Shown one piece after another: positions 1 to 6,434 of a stretch of DNA of 7,403 nucleotides. The position numbers were made by a program, and so were the translations under genes. The stretch comes from CAJQQY01 sp964352225 (lineage in GTDB: Bacteria > Bacteroidota > Bacteroidia > Chitinophagales > Saprospiraceae). The DNA lies in assembly GCA_964352225.1 (NCBI GenBank), contig CAYGRM010000337.1, positions 1-7,403 on the forward strand, read 5' to 3'. Positions within the stretch are counted from its first letter, which is position 1. Each line of letters opens with the position of its first letter. The notes below the pieces were generated by a model. That model was not told the DNA's origin. It ran no database searches and was given only the letters and a program-made list of their open reading frames with translations.

Positions 1-76
1 AAATAAATACATATTAAATTACTTCCCCATTGGAGACAAAAAATAAAATTAATTTTTCAACCTATATATCCGATTA

Positions 77-748
77 TCAACTTATTTTTTGGGGTAAAAA
101 CCAAACAAATAACAAAACCAACATTGGAATCAAACACAATCCCACCAATGAAAAGAGTTGGGTAATTTCATGACCTCCTTCCGAAATTAAAACACCTTCT
201 CCAAGTGGCCCTTTTGAAAAAATAGTATTGATGCAAAAATTCCATCCTAAATGTAAACCCAATGGCAAAAAGATAGATTTGGTTTTTGAAAAAGCTAAGG
301 CCCAAGCATATCCCATCATACCCGTTCCGATAAAAACAAATATCATGGCGATAATATTTCCAAAAATTCCAAAGGAAAACCAATGATATATCCCAAATAA
401 AATAGCGGAAAGCAATATCGCTTTTGAGTTTCCAATTTTCCTCATTAAGATGAAAAGGATGGCTCCTCGAAAAACTAATTCTTCCGTCAATACTGATTTG
501 AAGTCCCAATAAAAATATTGAAGTAGTTTTTCAAAAGAAAAATTCGAATTTAAAATCCAATCTGATGATTTTAAAAATGATTCCAAAAACTGGACTCCGA
601 AACAAAGGAAAGACGTAAATATAAATCCTAGGAGAAACTGTTTTGACCTTTTGAGAAATGGAATAAAACCTAATGCCATTAAGTTTTCTTTTTCGAAGAG
701 AAATAATAAAACCCACGATATGAAAAGAATGACAATGATTCCTACCAT
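77..748 (-). CDS. CPBP-family (CAAX protease/bacteriocin-processing type) intramembrane metalloprotease
   Basis: A 223-residue, very hydrophobic protein with about six predicted membrane segments. It carries the full motif set of the CPBP (Abi/CAAX Rce1-like) family: EExxxR as E89-E90-L-V-F-R94, FxxxH as F118-G-I-Y-H122, and HxxxN as H166-L-G-W-N170. In this family the glutamates and histidines form the catalytic site within the inner membrane. Bacterial members process peptides or membrane proteins, but most have unknown substrates, and nothing here identifies one. The ATG at 748 lies 13 nt after the stop of the upstream membrane-protein gene, so the two are probably co-transcribed. No separate -7 element or convincing Shine-Dalgarno is visible. 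The length is normal and all catalytic motifs are present, so it should be an active enzyme. The family call is firm; the role is unknown. Confidence 0.88.
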   Translation of the reverse strand: MVGIIVILFISWVLLFLFEKENLMALGFIPFLKRSKQFLLGFIFTSFLCFGVQFLESFLKSSDWILNSNFSFEKLLQYFYWDFKSVLTEELVFRGAILFILMRKIGNSKAILLSAILFGIYHWFSFGIFGNIIAMIFVFIGTGMMGYAWALAFSKTKSIFLPLGLHLGWNFCINTIFSKGPLGEGVLISEGGHEITQLFSLVGLCLIPMLVLLFVWFLPQKIS

Positions 749-761
749 TAATTTTGAAACT

Positions 762-2255
762 TTATTTTGCTAAGGTGTACAAATAATAACTTTCATTTTT
801 CATACTATATTTATCGAAACGTTGCCAAAGTCGTGCATTGGGATATCGATTAGTATCCAATTGCTTTGGAGTAATAATGATAATTCGATTCACTTTTTTA
901 TACCCAGCAAAAAGTTTCAGTTCGCCCTCTGTGGGTAAATATATTTTCTCTACCCATTTAAAATAAGTGAAGGTTTCGCCATCAGGTAAGGCATAGAAGT
1001 TTCGATTCGCATAACCTACAACTGGCGCAATTTCAAACTTATTGATCGCAACGATAGCAGCTTGTTCTGGAACTTCTTGTTTGATAAACTCTGCAGTAAT
1101 TTTTGCATTGGAAAATGGATGACGAATTTCTTTATCCATCGCCAGATAAGTGTAACGAATTTGAAAAAGAAAAATACTGATCAGGAACCCAATTTGTAAA
1201 TAATCTAGCTCTGCCTCTTTTTGCTTTTTTCCAGAAAAATACAATTGCAAAAGCATCAAGAAGAAAATAAAAAAAGTTCCCCATTGGCGAACACCTCCTG
1301 TGTAAATTGTAATTAAAAACACAAAATATCCAAGTGTAAAAAATAGAAATGTAAATACAATGTTTTTTTCCTTTCGGAAAAAATAAATTAACCCTCCCAA
1401 AACCAATCCACTAAAAAACAAACCCAATCCACTCACACCATAAACATTCGTATCAGGAATCGATCCTATCCAAAATGTATTGGCCAACATGCCTTGAAAT
1501 CCCTTAAAAAAAACTTCTCCACTTAATGGTTCAGATAAATATGCTCGCGATAAATCATCTTGACTTGTTCGAGGAAATACTGAAATCAAAAAAACCACCA
1601 TTCCAACAAAACTACTCCCCAGCAAAGTAGAAAATGTTTTGTCCTTAAATATTGAAGTCAAATTTTGAAATCCTTTTTTTTCCAAAAAAACATAAAATAA
1701 AAGCGCTCCTGCCATCATTACGGCATAAACTTCCGTTTGACAAAAAAGAAAGAATAGTAATCCTAAAATCTTCAAATCTTGATTTGGTGCTTCGTCTTTT
1801 TTGGCAAGTACTTTGGGTAATAACAATACAATTGCAAAACCGATCAACATCACAAAAGCATAACCTCGACTAACCATCCCATACTCAAAAAACGGATAAT
1901 AACTCAATAAAATCATGCCTTTCAGCAAAGGTGGTAACCGAAAACGAAACCAAACTAAAGCATAAACTCCAACCATCAAAAGAGCATGTGCCGATTGAAT
2001 CAATAATTCATCATTCCCTCCATTGGAAAATAAACTCCACACCTTAAGATACACATACCATAATCCTGGATGTCCTTCATAATAGAGCGAACCTAGCAAT
2101 TCTCCCCAACCCATATCGCGTGCCATCAACCATGCTTGCCACTCATCTTTCCATAATTCATGATAGGTAAATTTGGAAAACAAATACCATCCCACGAAGA
2201 CTAGATATAGTCCGATGGAAATTGGAGTTGAAATTTTTTTGTTGGAAAACAGCAT
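762..2255 (-). CDS. Polytopic membrane protein, GT-C / PMT-like glycosyltransferase candidate
   Basis: A 497-residue membrane protein with about ten hydrophobic segments between residues 12 and 370 and a soluble C-terminal part (about 380-497). After the first membrane segment there is an acidic DE pair (D37-E38, in WKDEWQAWLMARD), followed by EGHPGLWY (60-67). An acidic motif in the first external loop is characteristic of GT-C transferases (the PMT, ArnT and dolichol-phosphate-mannose-dependent families), where it takes part in catalysis. The later histidine-proline-leucine-tryptophan segment also recurs in PMT-2-like proteins of bacterial envelopes. The likely role is transfer of a sugar from a polyprenyl-phosphate donor to a lipid, glycan or protein outside the inner membrane; donor and acceptor cannot be read from the sequence. 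It is first in a two-gene unit with the CPBP protease. The start at 2255 is 25 nt downstream of a perfect TAnnTTTG element. It could instead be an uncharacterised membrane protein that shares only the fold. Confidence 0.7.
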   Translation of the reverse strand: MLFSNKKISTPISIGLYLVFVGWYLFSKFTYHELWKDEWQAWLMARDMGWGELLGSLYYEGHPGLWYVYLKVWSLFSNGGNDELLIQSAHALLMVGVYALVWFRFRLPPLLKGMILLSYYPFFEYGMVSRGYAFVMLIGFAIVLLLPKVLAKKDEAPNQDLKILGLLFFLFCQTEVYAVMMAGALLFYVFLEKKGFQNLTSIFKDKTFSTLLGSSFVGMVVFLISVFPRTSQDDLSRAYLSEPLSGEVFFKGFQGMLANTFWIGSIPDTNVYGVSGLGLFFSGLVLGGLIYFFRKEKNIVFTFLFFTLGYFVFLITIYTGGVRQWGTFFIFFLMLLQLYFSGKKQKEAELDYLQIGFLISIFLFQIRYTYLAMDKEIRHPFSNAKITAEFIKQEVPEQAAIVAINKFEIAPVVGYANRNFYALPDGETFTYFKWVEKIYLPTEGELKLFAGYKKVNRIIIITPKQLDTNRYPNARLWQRFDKYSMKNESYYLYTLAK

Positions 2256-2280
2256 GAATTAAAGGAATGTTTGATTGGGA

Positions 2281-2288
2281 CAAATGTA
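2281..2288 (-). promoter_or_regulatory. -7 promoter element TACATTTG for the GT-C-like gene
   Basis: On the minus strand this reads TACATTTG, a perfect match to the Bacteroidota -7 consensus TAnnTTTG. It ends 25 nt before the ATG at 2255, giving a leader of roughly 20 nt. No TTG lies at the expected 19-21 nt spacing upstream; that position is occupied by the palindrome TCTAATTAGA (2303-2312). The terminator of the upstream gene lies just before it, which supports an independent transcription start. Confidence 0.6.
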
Positions 2289-2302
2289 AGAAAAAAAGCA
2301 GC

Positions 2303-2312
2303 TCTAATTAGA
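2303..2312. promoter_or_regulatory. 10-bp perfect palindrome at the -33 position of the GT-C-like gene promoter
   Basis: TCTAATTAGA is a perfect palindrome lying 14 nt upstream of the TACATTTG element, where the -33 TTG would be expected. It may be a small operator. Short AT-rich palindromes are common by chance, so support is weak. Confidence 0.25.
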
Positions 2313-2354
2313 AGTCCAATAAGATAATTTCACAACAATAACCTCTCATTTGCT

Positions 2355-2400
2355 AAAATGAAAAAGCCATTTCCCTTTCGAAAAATGGCTTCATTTTTTT
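2355..2400. terminator. Bidirectional rho-independent terminator
   Basis: An inverted repeat pairs AAGCCATTT (2364-2372) with AAATGGCTT (2383-2391). Past a 3-nt A bulge the stem extends with AATG/CATT pairs. On the minus strand the stem is followed by a T-rich run (TTTTTCATTTT), suiting termination of the serine hydrolase gene that stops at 2415. On the plus strand it is followed by seven Ts and then ATTTTTT, so it could also stop rightward transcription. It separates the hydrolase gene from the promoter of the next minus-strand gene. Confidence 0.75.
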
Positions 2401-2414
2401 ATTTTTTATAAAAA

Positions 2415-3866
2415 TTAATCACCTGCTTCTATTCCAAATTGATTGATCTTTCCCTCCAAGAATTCAATATTTAGACTTAGCATTTCCATATCTCCTTTTA
2501 CCTTCAATGCCACATAATTTTCAGATACAAAAACACTTTTTAATTCTGCGCCTTTAAATTCATTTTCTAACTGTCGAAATAATTGTATCAATCTTTCTTT
2601 AGAGTTTTTTTCAATAATCCTTTCGGTAAATTTTTCATCAATGAATTGACTAACTTTTTTTTCATCAAACGATTGAATATTTTTTAAAAAATCTGATGCA
2701 TTTTTTTGCTCCTCCCCTTTTGGAAAATCTTTTAAGTCTATCATTTCTAAAGACATACTTCTTGGTAATTCCTCGGTCATCATAATGTCTAATAAATCAT
2801 TACTGACTTGAAAAAGTGGAACATTAGCAGCATTCGAAACAACAAAAATTGCTGATTTTTTTTCGGGAAAAAAATGCCAATCAGCTCTAAATATTCCATT
2901 TCCACCATTATGACCATAATGTTTTCCTTTTTGAAATTCTACGACTCCATATCCATAGAAAGTACCCTGCCCTTCATCCACGTATCCATTTAATTGTTTT
3001 TGCCAGGTTTGAGGTTGAAGGATTTTATTTTCCAAAATAGCCTCACACCATTTCCCCATATCATAAGCAGTTGTTAATAATCCGCCATTAGCTTTTAAAT
3101 GCCAAAATGGGGCTTTCCCATTCCAATTTTTCGCTCTAGGACTGCCCCAATCTTCCCCATCGCGACCAATTCCATTGGCTATTTTTTGCATTTCGACCGC
3201 TTTGGTAGTGTATCCAGTATTGGTCATTCCAGCTGGCTGAAAGATATTTTTTTGCAAAAATGAATCATAGTTTTCTCCTGATACTTTTTCGATAATCATC
3301 CCCAAAAGAGAAAATCCAACATTGGAATATTCGTAACTCTCTCCTACTGGGAAAACCAATTTTGAATTCCAGGTTTTTTCCAAAAAGTCTTCATTTGTCG
3401 AAGAATCGTAATCATCTCCAATTGCACCTAGTAAGCCAGAGGAATGTGTCAAGAGGTGATGTATTGTAATCTGTTGTTTATCACTCGAAACATTTTCAAA
3501 ATATTTGGAAATCAAATCATCGGTGGATAATTTACCTAATTCTTCTAATTTTAAAATAGCAGTTGCCGTAAATGTTTTCGTGATTGATCCCATATCAAAC
3601 AAGGTATTTTCATCAATGGGAATATTTTGTTTTACATCTGTAAATCCATATCCTTTTTGAAAAGTAGGTTGACCATTTTCAAAAATCATAACGGCACCTG
3701 AAAAGCCTTTTTCAGATTCTGAGGCTAAAAATTGGCTAGTTAGTTCAGCAACTTTAGAAGAAGAATTTTTGACGTCCTTTTCATTTAGAAATTGCGAGGC
3801 TTCTTGATTTTCATTACAACCAAAAGCTATTATAACTAGTAGTATAATAAATATTTTTGTTCTCAT
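2415..3866 (-). CDS. Serine beta-lactamase-like hydrolase (class C / PBP4* family), predicted lipoprotein
   Basis: A 483-residue protein of the Beta-lactamase family (PF00144 type: class C beta-lactamases, DD-peptidases, esterases). The N terminus is a short lipoprotein signal: basic MRTK, a hydrophobic core, then A14-F-G-C17, with Cys17 as the likely lipidated residue. Catalytic motifs are in order: S94-I-T-K97 (SxxK, nucleophile Ser94 and Lys97), Y180-S-N182 (YxN), and H319-N-G321 (HxG, which replaces KTG in many non-lactamase members). The catalytic domain covers about 40-365. A C-terminal region of about 110 residues (370-483) resembles the small add-on domains found in Bacteroidota homologues. 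It probably acts in the periplasm or on the outer membrane on peptidoglycan peptides, D-amino-acid peptides or esters. The HxG motif makes a true antibiotic resistance role unlikely, though it is not excluded. It is divergent from hemL and starts 4 nt after a -7-like element. Confidence 0.85.
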   Translation of the reverse strand: MRTKIFIILLVIIAFGCNENQEASQFLNEKDVKNSSSKVAELTSQFLASESEKGFSGAVMIFENGQPTFQKGYGFTDVKQNIPIDENTLFDMGSITKTFTATAILKLEELGKLSTDDLISKYFENVSSDKQQITIHHLLTHSSGLLGAIGDDYDSSTNEDFLEKTWNSKLVFPVGESYEYSNVGFSLLGMIIEKVSGENYDSFLQKNIFQPAGMTNTGYTTKAVEMQKIANGIGRDGEDWGSPRAKNWNGKAPFWHLKANGGLLTTAYDMGKWCEAILENKILQPQTWQKQLNGYVDEGQGTFYGYGVVEFQKGKHYGHNGGNGIFRADWHFFPEKKSAIFVVSNAANVPLFQVSNDLLDIMMTEELPRSMSLEMIDLKDFPKGEEQKNASDFLKNIQSFDEKKVSQFIDEKFTERIIEKNSKERLIQLFRQLENEFKGAELKSVFVSENYVALKVKGDMEMLSLNIEFLEGKINQFGIEAGD

Positions 3867-3870
3867 AATT

Positions 3871-3878
3871 CAATTATA
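3871..3878 (-). promoter_or_regulatory. -7-like element TATAATTG for the serine hydrolase gene
   Basis: On the minus strand this reads TATAATTG, one mismatch from TAnnTTTG, and ends exactly 4 nt before the ATG at 3866. The hemL promoter on the other side of the spacer has the same 4-nt spacing. In Bacteroidota this geometry puts the transcription start at or next to the A of the ATG, so the mRNA is probably leaderless. There is no TTG at the usual -33 distance. Confidence 0.5.
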
Positions 3879-3892
3879 CGAAATAATTCGTA
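3877..3892. promoter_or_regulatory. Operator-like palindrome TACGAA-N4-TTCGTA
   Basis: A perfect 6-bp inverted repeat, TACGAA and TTCGTA, separated by ATAA. It overlaps the first two bases of the serine hydrolase -7 element and extends upstream, where a dimeric repressor would block the polymerase. The GC-containing arms stand out from the AT-rich surroundings. No gene for a dedicated regulator lies nearby in the window. Confidence 0.4.
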
Positions 3893-3977
3893 ATGATCCT
3901 AAAAACAAGGGTGTAGAATATTAAAATAAATAAATATGGGTTAGATTTTTTGTTTTTTTTACAATACCATGAAACCA

Positions 3978-3993
3978 CATTCCATCTCCATTC
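3978..3993 (+). promoter_or_regulatory. CATTC-N6-CATTC direct repeat upstream of hemL
   Basis: CATTC occurs at 3978-3982 and again at 3989-3993, an 11-bp period of the kind bound by tandem OmpR/PhoB-family regulator subunits. It ends one base before the TATCTTTG -7 element and covers roughly -30 to -15, in place of a recognisable -33 TTG. An OmpR-family regulator is encoded three genes into the same unit. That this is its binding site is inference. Confidence 0.35.
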
Positions 3994-3994
3994 T

Positions 3995-4002
3995 TATCTT
4001 TG
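3995..4002 (+). promoter_or_regulatory. -7 promoter element TATCTTTG for hemL
   Basis: A perfect TAnnTTTG match followed by CAGT and then the ATG at 4007. The expected transcription start falls at or beside this ATG, so hemL mRNA is probably leaderless. The element also decides the hemL start: the in-frame TTG at 3950 lies upstream of the promoter and would not be transcribed from it. A T-rich run at 3945-3960 could act as an upstream enhancer element. Confidence 0.7.
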
Positions 4003-4006
4003 CAGT

Positions 4007-5314
4007 ATGGAATTAAAAAACAAAATCAAACGTGAAAAATCCGCAGCTCTTTTTGCGGAAGCTAAAGAATATTTCCCTGGAGGAGTCAACTCCCCCGTCC
4101 GAGCTTTTAAGTCTGTATCGGGACCACCTCTATTCATCAAGCATGGAGAAGGATGCCGAATTACCGATGAAGATGACAATGTTTACATTGACTTTTGTTG
4201 CTCGTGGGGACCGCTGATTTTAGGGCATAATAATAATCATATTCGCAAGTCTGTCATCAAAACCATTGCTCATGGAACTTCATTTGGAGCTCCCACAAAA
4301 TTGGGAAATGAGTTAGGTAAATTGATCGTCAATAATAATCGCTACATTGAAAAAATTCGTTTCGTTAGTTCAGGAACGGAAGCGGTAATGAGTGCCATAC
4401 GACTAGCTCGTGGGGTAACTGGCAAAAGTAAAGTGATCAAATTTGAAGGCTGCTATCATGGTCATGTGGATAGTTTATTAGTAAAAGCAGGAAGTGGTTT
4501 GGCGACTTTTGGAGAGAGTACTTCTGCTGGAATACCTGAAAGCTTTGTCAAAGAAACCTTAGTCATTCCTTTGAATAATCGAGATGCGATTGACGAAGTT
4601 TTGAAGCAACATGCACACGAAACTGCTTGTGTTATCATCGAGCCAGTACCTGCGAATAACGGCTTACTTTTGCAAGACAAAGACTTTCTCGTTTTTCTTC
4701 GAGAAAAATGTACGGAGTATGGAGTTCTATTAATTTTTGATGAGGTAATCTCAGGATTCCGCGTAGGCTTTGAAGGAGCAGCAGGACTGTATGACATCCA
4801 ACCAGACATTATTACTTATGGAAAAATAATTGGAGGAGGAATGCCAGTTGGAGCATATGGAGCCAGCAAAGCAATCATGAGTCATGTTGCCCCTGAAGGC
4901 CCAGTTTATCAAGCAGGGACGCTTTCTGCCAATCCAGTTGCAATGTCAGCAGGATTTGCCGCAGGTGAAATGTTGGTAAGAGATGGGTTTTATGAAACCA
5001 TGGAAATTAAAACAAAATACTTTATTGGATTGTTAGAAGCGTTCTGTCAAATTCACAATTATGAGGTTAGTTTTCCAACCATAGGTTCAATTTTTTGGGT
5101 AGCTTTTTCTAAGGAAAAAATTCAATCAGCAGATCAAATTGACCCAGATAGTATGGAAAAATTTAAGATCTTACATCATGAATTATTACAAAGAGGAGTT
5201 TACCTTGGGCCATCAGGTTATGAGGTTGGTTTTGTTTCTTCAGCTCATACCATTAAAGATTTGGAGGTAGCTGCAAGAATTATCGCTGAATGTTTGCACA
5301 TAGTTTTTAAATAA
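4007..5314 (+). CDS. hemL: Glutamate-1-semialdehyde 2,1-aminomutase
   Basis: A 435-residue PLP-dependent enzyme of class-III aminotransferase fold. It converts glutamate-1-semialdehyde to 5-aminolevulinate, the last step of the C5 route from glutamyl-tRNA to the first tetrapyrrole precursor, in the cytoplasm. Diagnostic segments are all present: FPGGVNSPVRAF (23-34), SSGTEA phosphate-binding loop (121-126), GCYHGH (148-153), FDEV (244-247) and YGKIIGGGMPVGAYG (271-285), in which Lys273 is the Schiff-base lysine. A long in-frame extension back to a TTG at 3950 exists, but its 19 residues are not HemL-like and the perfect -7 element lies inside it; translation therefore starts at the ATG at 4007, which gives the usual family length. 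It is first in a probable operon with a sensor kinase and a response regulator. hemA is not in the window. Confidence 0.97.
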   Translation: MELKNKIKREKSAALFAEAKEYFPGGVNSPVRAFKSVSGPPLFIKHGEGCRITDEDDNVYIDFCCSWGPLILGHNNNHIRKSVIKTIAHGTSFGAPTKLGNELGKLIVNNNRYIEKIRFVSSGTEAVMSAIRLARGVTGKSKVIKFEGCYHGHVDSLLVKAGSGLATFGESTSAGIPESFVKETLVIPLNNRDAIDEVLKQHAHETACVIIEPVPANNGLLLQDKDFLVFLREKCTEYGVLLIFDEVISGFRVGFEGAAGLYDIQPDIITYGKIIGGGMPVGAYGASKAIMSHVAPEGPVYQAGTLSANPVAMSAGFAAGEMLVRDGFYETMEIKTKYFIGLLEAFCQIHNYEVSFPTIGSIFWVAFSKEKIQSADQIDPDSMEKFKILHHELLQRGVYLGPSGYEVGFVSSAHTIKDLEVAARIIAECLHIVFK

Positions 5315-5321
5315 AGGTTAA
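5309..5321. repeat. 13-nt intercistronic repeat, copy 1
   Basis: AAATAAAGGTTAA spans the hemL stop codon and recurs exactly at 6420-6432 just before the response regulator. A shorter relative (AAATAAGGTT) overlaps the kinase stop codon near 6380. The AAAGG core resembles a ribosome-binding sequence, although no good gene start follows this copy. Confidence 0.55.
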
Positions 5322-5322
5322 G

Positions 5323-5367
5323 TGTTAATGGAGAATGATTAAAATGATTAATCAATCTCCATTCACA
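5323..5367 (+). repeat. Long imperfect hairpin in the hemL-kinase spacer
   Basis: AATGGAGA (5327-5334) pairs with TCTCCATT (5356-5363). Inside, after an A-A mismatch, TGATTAA (5336-5342) pairs with TTAATCA (5348-5354) around a 5-nt AATGA loop. Beyond a T-C mismatch, TGT/ACA adds three outer pairs, giving 18 pairs in total. No T-run follows, so it is not a typical terminator. Possible roles are transcript stabilisation, attenuation between hemL and the kinase, or a dyad for a DNA-binding protein. Confidence 0.6.
5355..5364 (+). repeat. ATCTCCATTC motif, second copy (first at 3984-3993)
   Basis: The exact 10-mer ATCTCCATTC occurs upstream of hemL (3984-3993, next to its -7 element) and here, 22 nt before the kinase ATG. 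An inverted 8-of-10 copy lies at 5326-5335. It could be a shared regulator site, but this copy also forms the right arm of the hairpin. Confidence 0.35.
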
Positions 5368-5386
5368 GTTATACATTAACAAAAGG

Positions 5387-6385
5387 ATGTTATCGAATTT
5401 ACGGCTTAGGCTTTTATCTTATTTGGTTATTTTTTATATGCTGATTGCCTTTGCATGGTGGTCTGTTTTATTGTATTCCAAAAATAAAGATGCTTATTTT
5501 GCCAAAGTAGAATTATTGAAAATGGGAATGGTCGCGGAAGGGATTTTCTACTCTAATGATCATTTTTTACACACGCCAGATTATCTAGAACTAACTAAAA
5601 AGTATCAAAGGCAAGAATGGATGATTTTTGGAGAAGCAAGTGTTTTTATTGTTAGTTTAGTAATTGGTATTTGGTTGATCAACCGAGGGTATAATAAAGA
5701 AATTGAAATAGCGCATCAAAGAAGAAATTTTTTATTATCCATCACTCATGAATTAAAATCACCCATCGCAAGTATTCGTTTGGTTTTAGAAACCTTTCTG
5801 AAAAGAAAATTAAAACCAGAACAAATTGAGCGTTTTGGAAAAAATGCAATTAAAGACTCTGAGCGATTAAATGAACTGGTCAATAATCTCTTATTTGCGG
5901 CAAAATTAGAAACTGCTTATCAACCTCATTTAGAGCCAATCCAACTAAATGAATTAGTCAATGACTTAGTTGATTCTATAAGTGAGAAATTTCCAAAAGT
6001 CAGATTTATTAAAAATATCCAAAACGAAATTTCAACCATCGAAGGTGATCGAATTGGAATGGTTTCCATTGTTACTAACTTGGTTGAAAATGCCGTAAAA
6101 TATAATTTTACTGACCAGCCAATCATTGAAATAAATCTCTCAGAAAGTACTGGAAAAATCAATTTGAACATCGCAGATAATGGAATTGGAATTTCTGATA
6201 AGGAAAAAAAGAAAATCTTCGAAAGATTTTATCGAATAGGAAATGAAGATACTCGAAAAACAAAAGGGACTGGTTTAGGTTTATATATTGTATCACAAAT
6301 TGTAAAAGCACATCAAGGGAAAATTACAGTTGTGGATAATCAACCCCAGGGAACAATTTTTAAAATAGTTTTTTCTAAAAAATAA
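5387..6385 (+). CDS. Membrane sensor histidine kinase, possibly HemK-like
   Basis: A 332-residue inner-membrane kinase. Membrane segments at about 9-31 and 78-99 bracket a short periplasmic loop of about 45 residues, too small for a standard sensor domain, so the signal may be sensed in or near the membrane. The cytoplasmic part has a HisKA dimerisation domain with phospho-acceptor His121 (SITHELKSPI) and a HATPase_c domain: N box NLVENAVKY (231-239), G1 DNGIGIS (264-270), F box FERFYRI (278-284) and G2 KGTGLGLYI (293-301). All catalytic boxes are intact. No PAS or HAMP domain is evident. The ATG is preceded directly by AAAAGG with no spacer, an unusual ribosome-binding arrangement, but the next Met would cut into the first membrane segment. 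Its partner is the regulator 49 nt downstream; its position after hemL suggests a haem or tetrapyrrole signal, by analogy with Leptospira HemK. Confidence 0.93.
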   Translation: MLSNLRLRLLSYLVIFYMLIAFAWWSVLLYSKNKDAYFAKVELLKMGMVAEGIFYSNDHFLHTPDYLELTKKYQRQEWMIFGEASVFIVSLVIGIWLINRGYNKEIEIAHQRRNFLLSITHELKSPIASIRLVLETFLKRKLKPEQIERFGKNAIKDSERLNELVNNLLFAAKLETAYQPHLEPIQLNELVNDLVDSISEKFPKVRFIKNIQNEISTIEGDRIGMVSIVTNLVENAVKYNFTDQPIIEINLSESTGKINLNIADNGIGISDKEKKKIFERFYRIGNEDTRKTKGTGLGLYIVSQIVKAHQGKITVVDNQPQGTIFKIVFSKK

Positions 6386-6417
6386 GGTTCGATGACCAAT
6401 CTTATCGTCATCGAATC
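6386..6417 (+). repeat. Hairpin in the kinase-regulator spacer
   Basis: Immediately after the kinase stop, GGTTCGATGAC (6386-6396) pairs with GTCATCGAATC (6407-6417) over 11 pairs, one of them G-U, with a 10-nt loop. An A-rich sequence follows rather than a T-run, so it is unlikely to be a terminator for this strand. It fills most of the 49-nt spacer. Confidence 0.6.
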
Positions 6418-6419
6418 AA

Positions 6420-6432
6420 AAATAAAGGTTAA
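6420..6432 (+). promoter_or_regulatory. 13-nt repeat copy 2, containing the response-regulator ribosome-binding site
   Basis: AAATAAAGGTTAA is an exact copy of 5309-5321. Its AAAGG (6424-6428) lies 6 nt before the ATG at 6435, a reasonable Shine-Dalgarno spacing and the best ribosome-binding site in the window. Confidence 0.55.
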
Positions 6433-6434
6433 TC

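Noticed and set aside
1..76. AT-rich sequence downstream of the CPBP gene as a terminator
   Set aside because: The only dyad, around AAATTAATTT, is AT-only and has no stable stem, so no terminator or gene can be supported.
1652..1873. 73-codon plus-strand open frame inside the GT-C-like gene
   Set aside because: It is antisense to a long membrane-protein gene, and its composition follows from the reverse of hydrophobic codons.
2415..3866. True class C antibiotic-resistance beta-lactamase
   Set aside because: The third motif is HNG rather than KTG, and there is a lipoprotein signal and an extra C-terminal region, which fits the broader serine hydrolase group better.
3950..4006. N-terminal extension of hemL from a TTG start
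   Set aside because: The 19 added residues do not look like HemL, and a perfect -7 element sits inside this stretch 4 nt before the ATG at 4007.
4462..4809. 115-codon minus-strand open frame inside hemL
   Set aside because: It is antisense to a strongly conserved enzyme, has no recognisable domain and no promoter or ribosome-binding signal.
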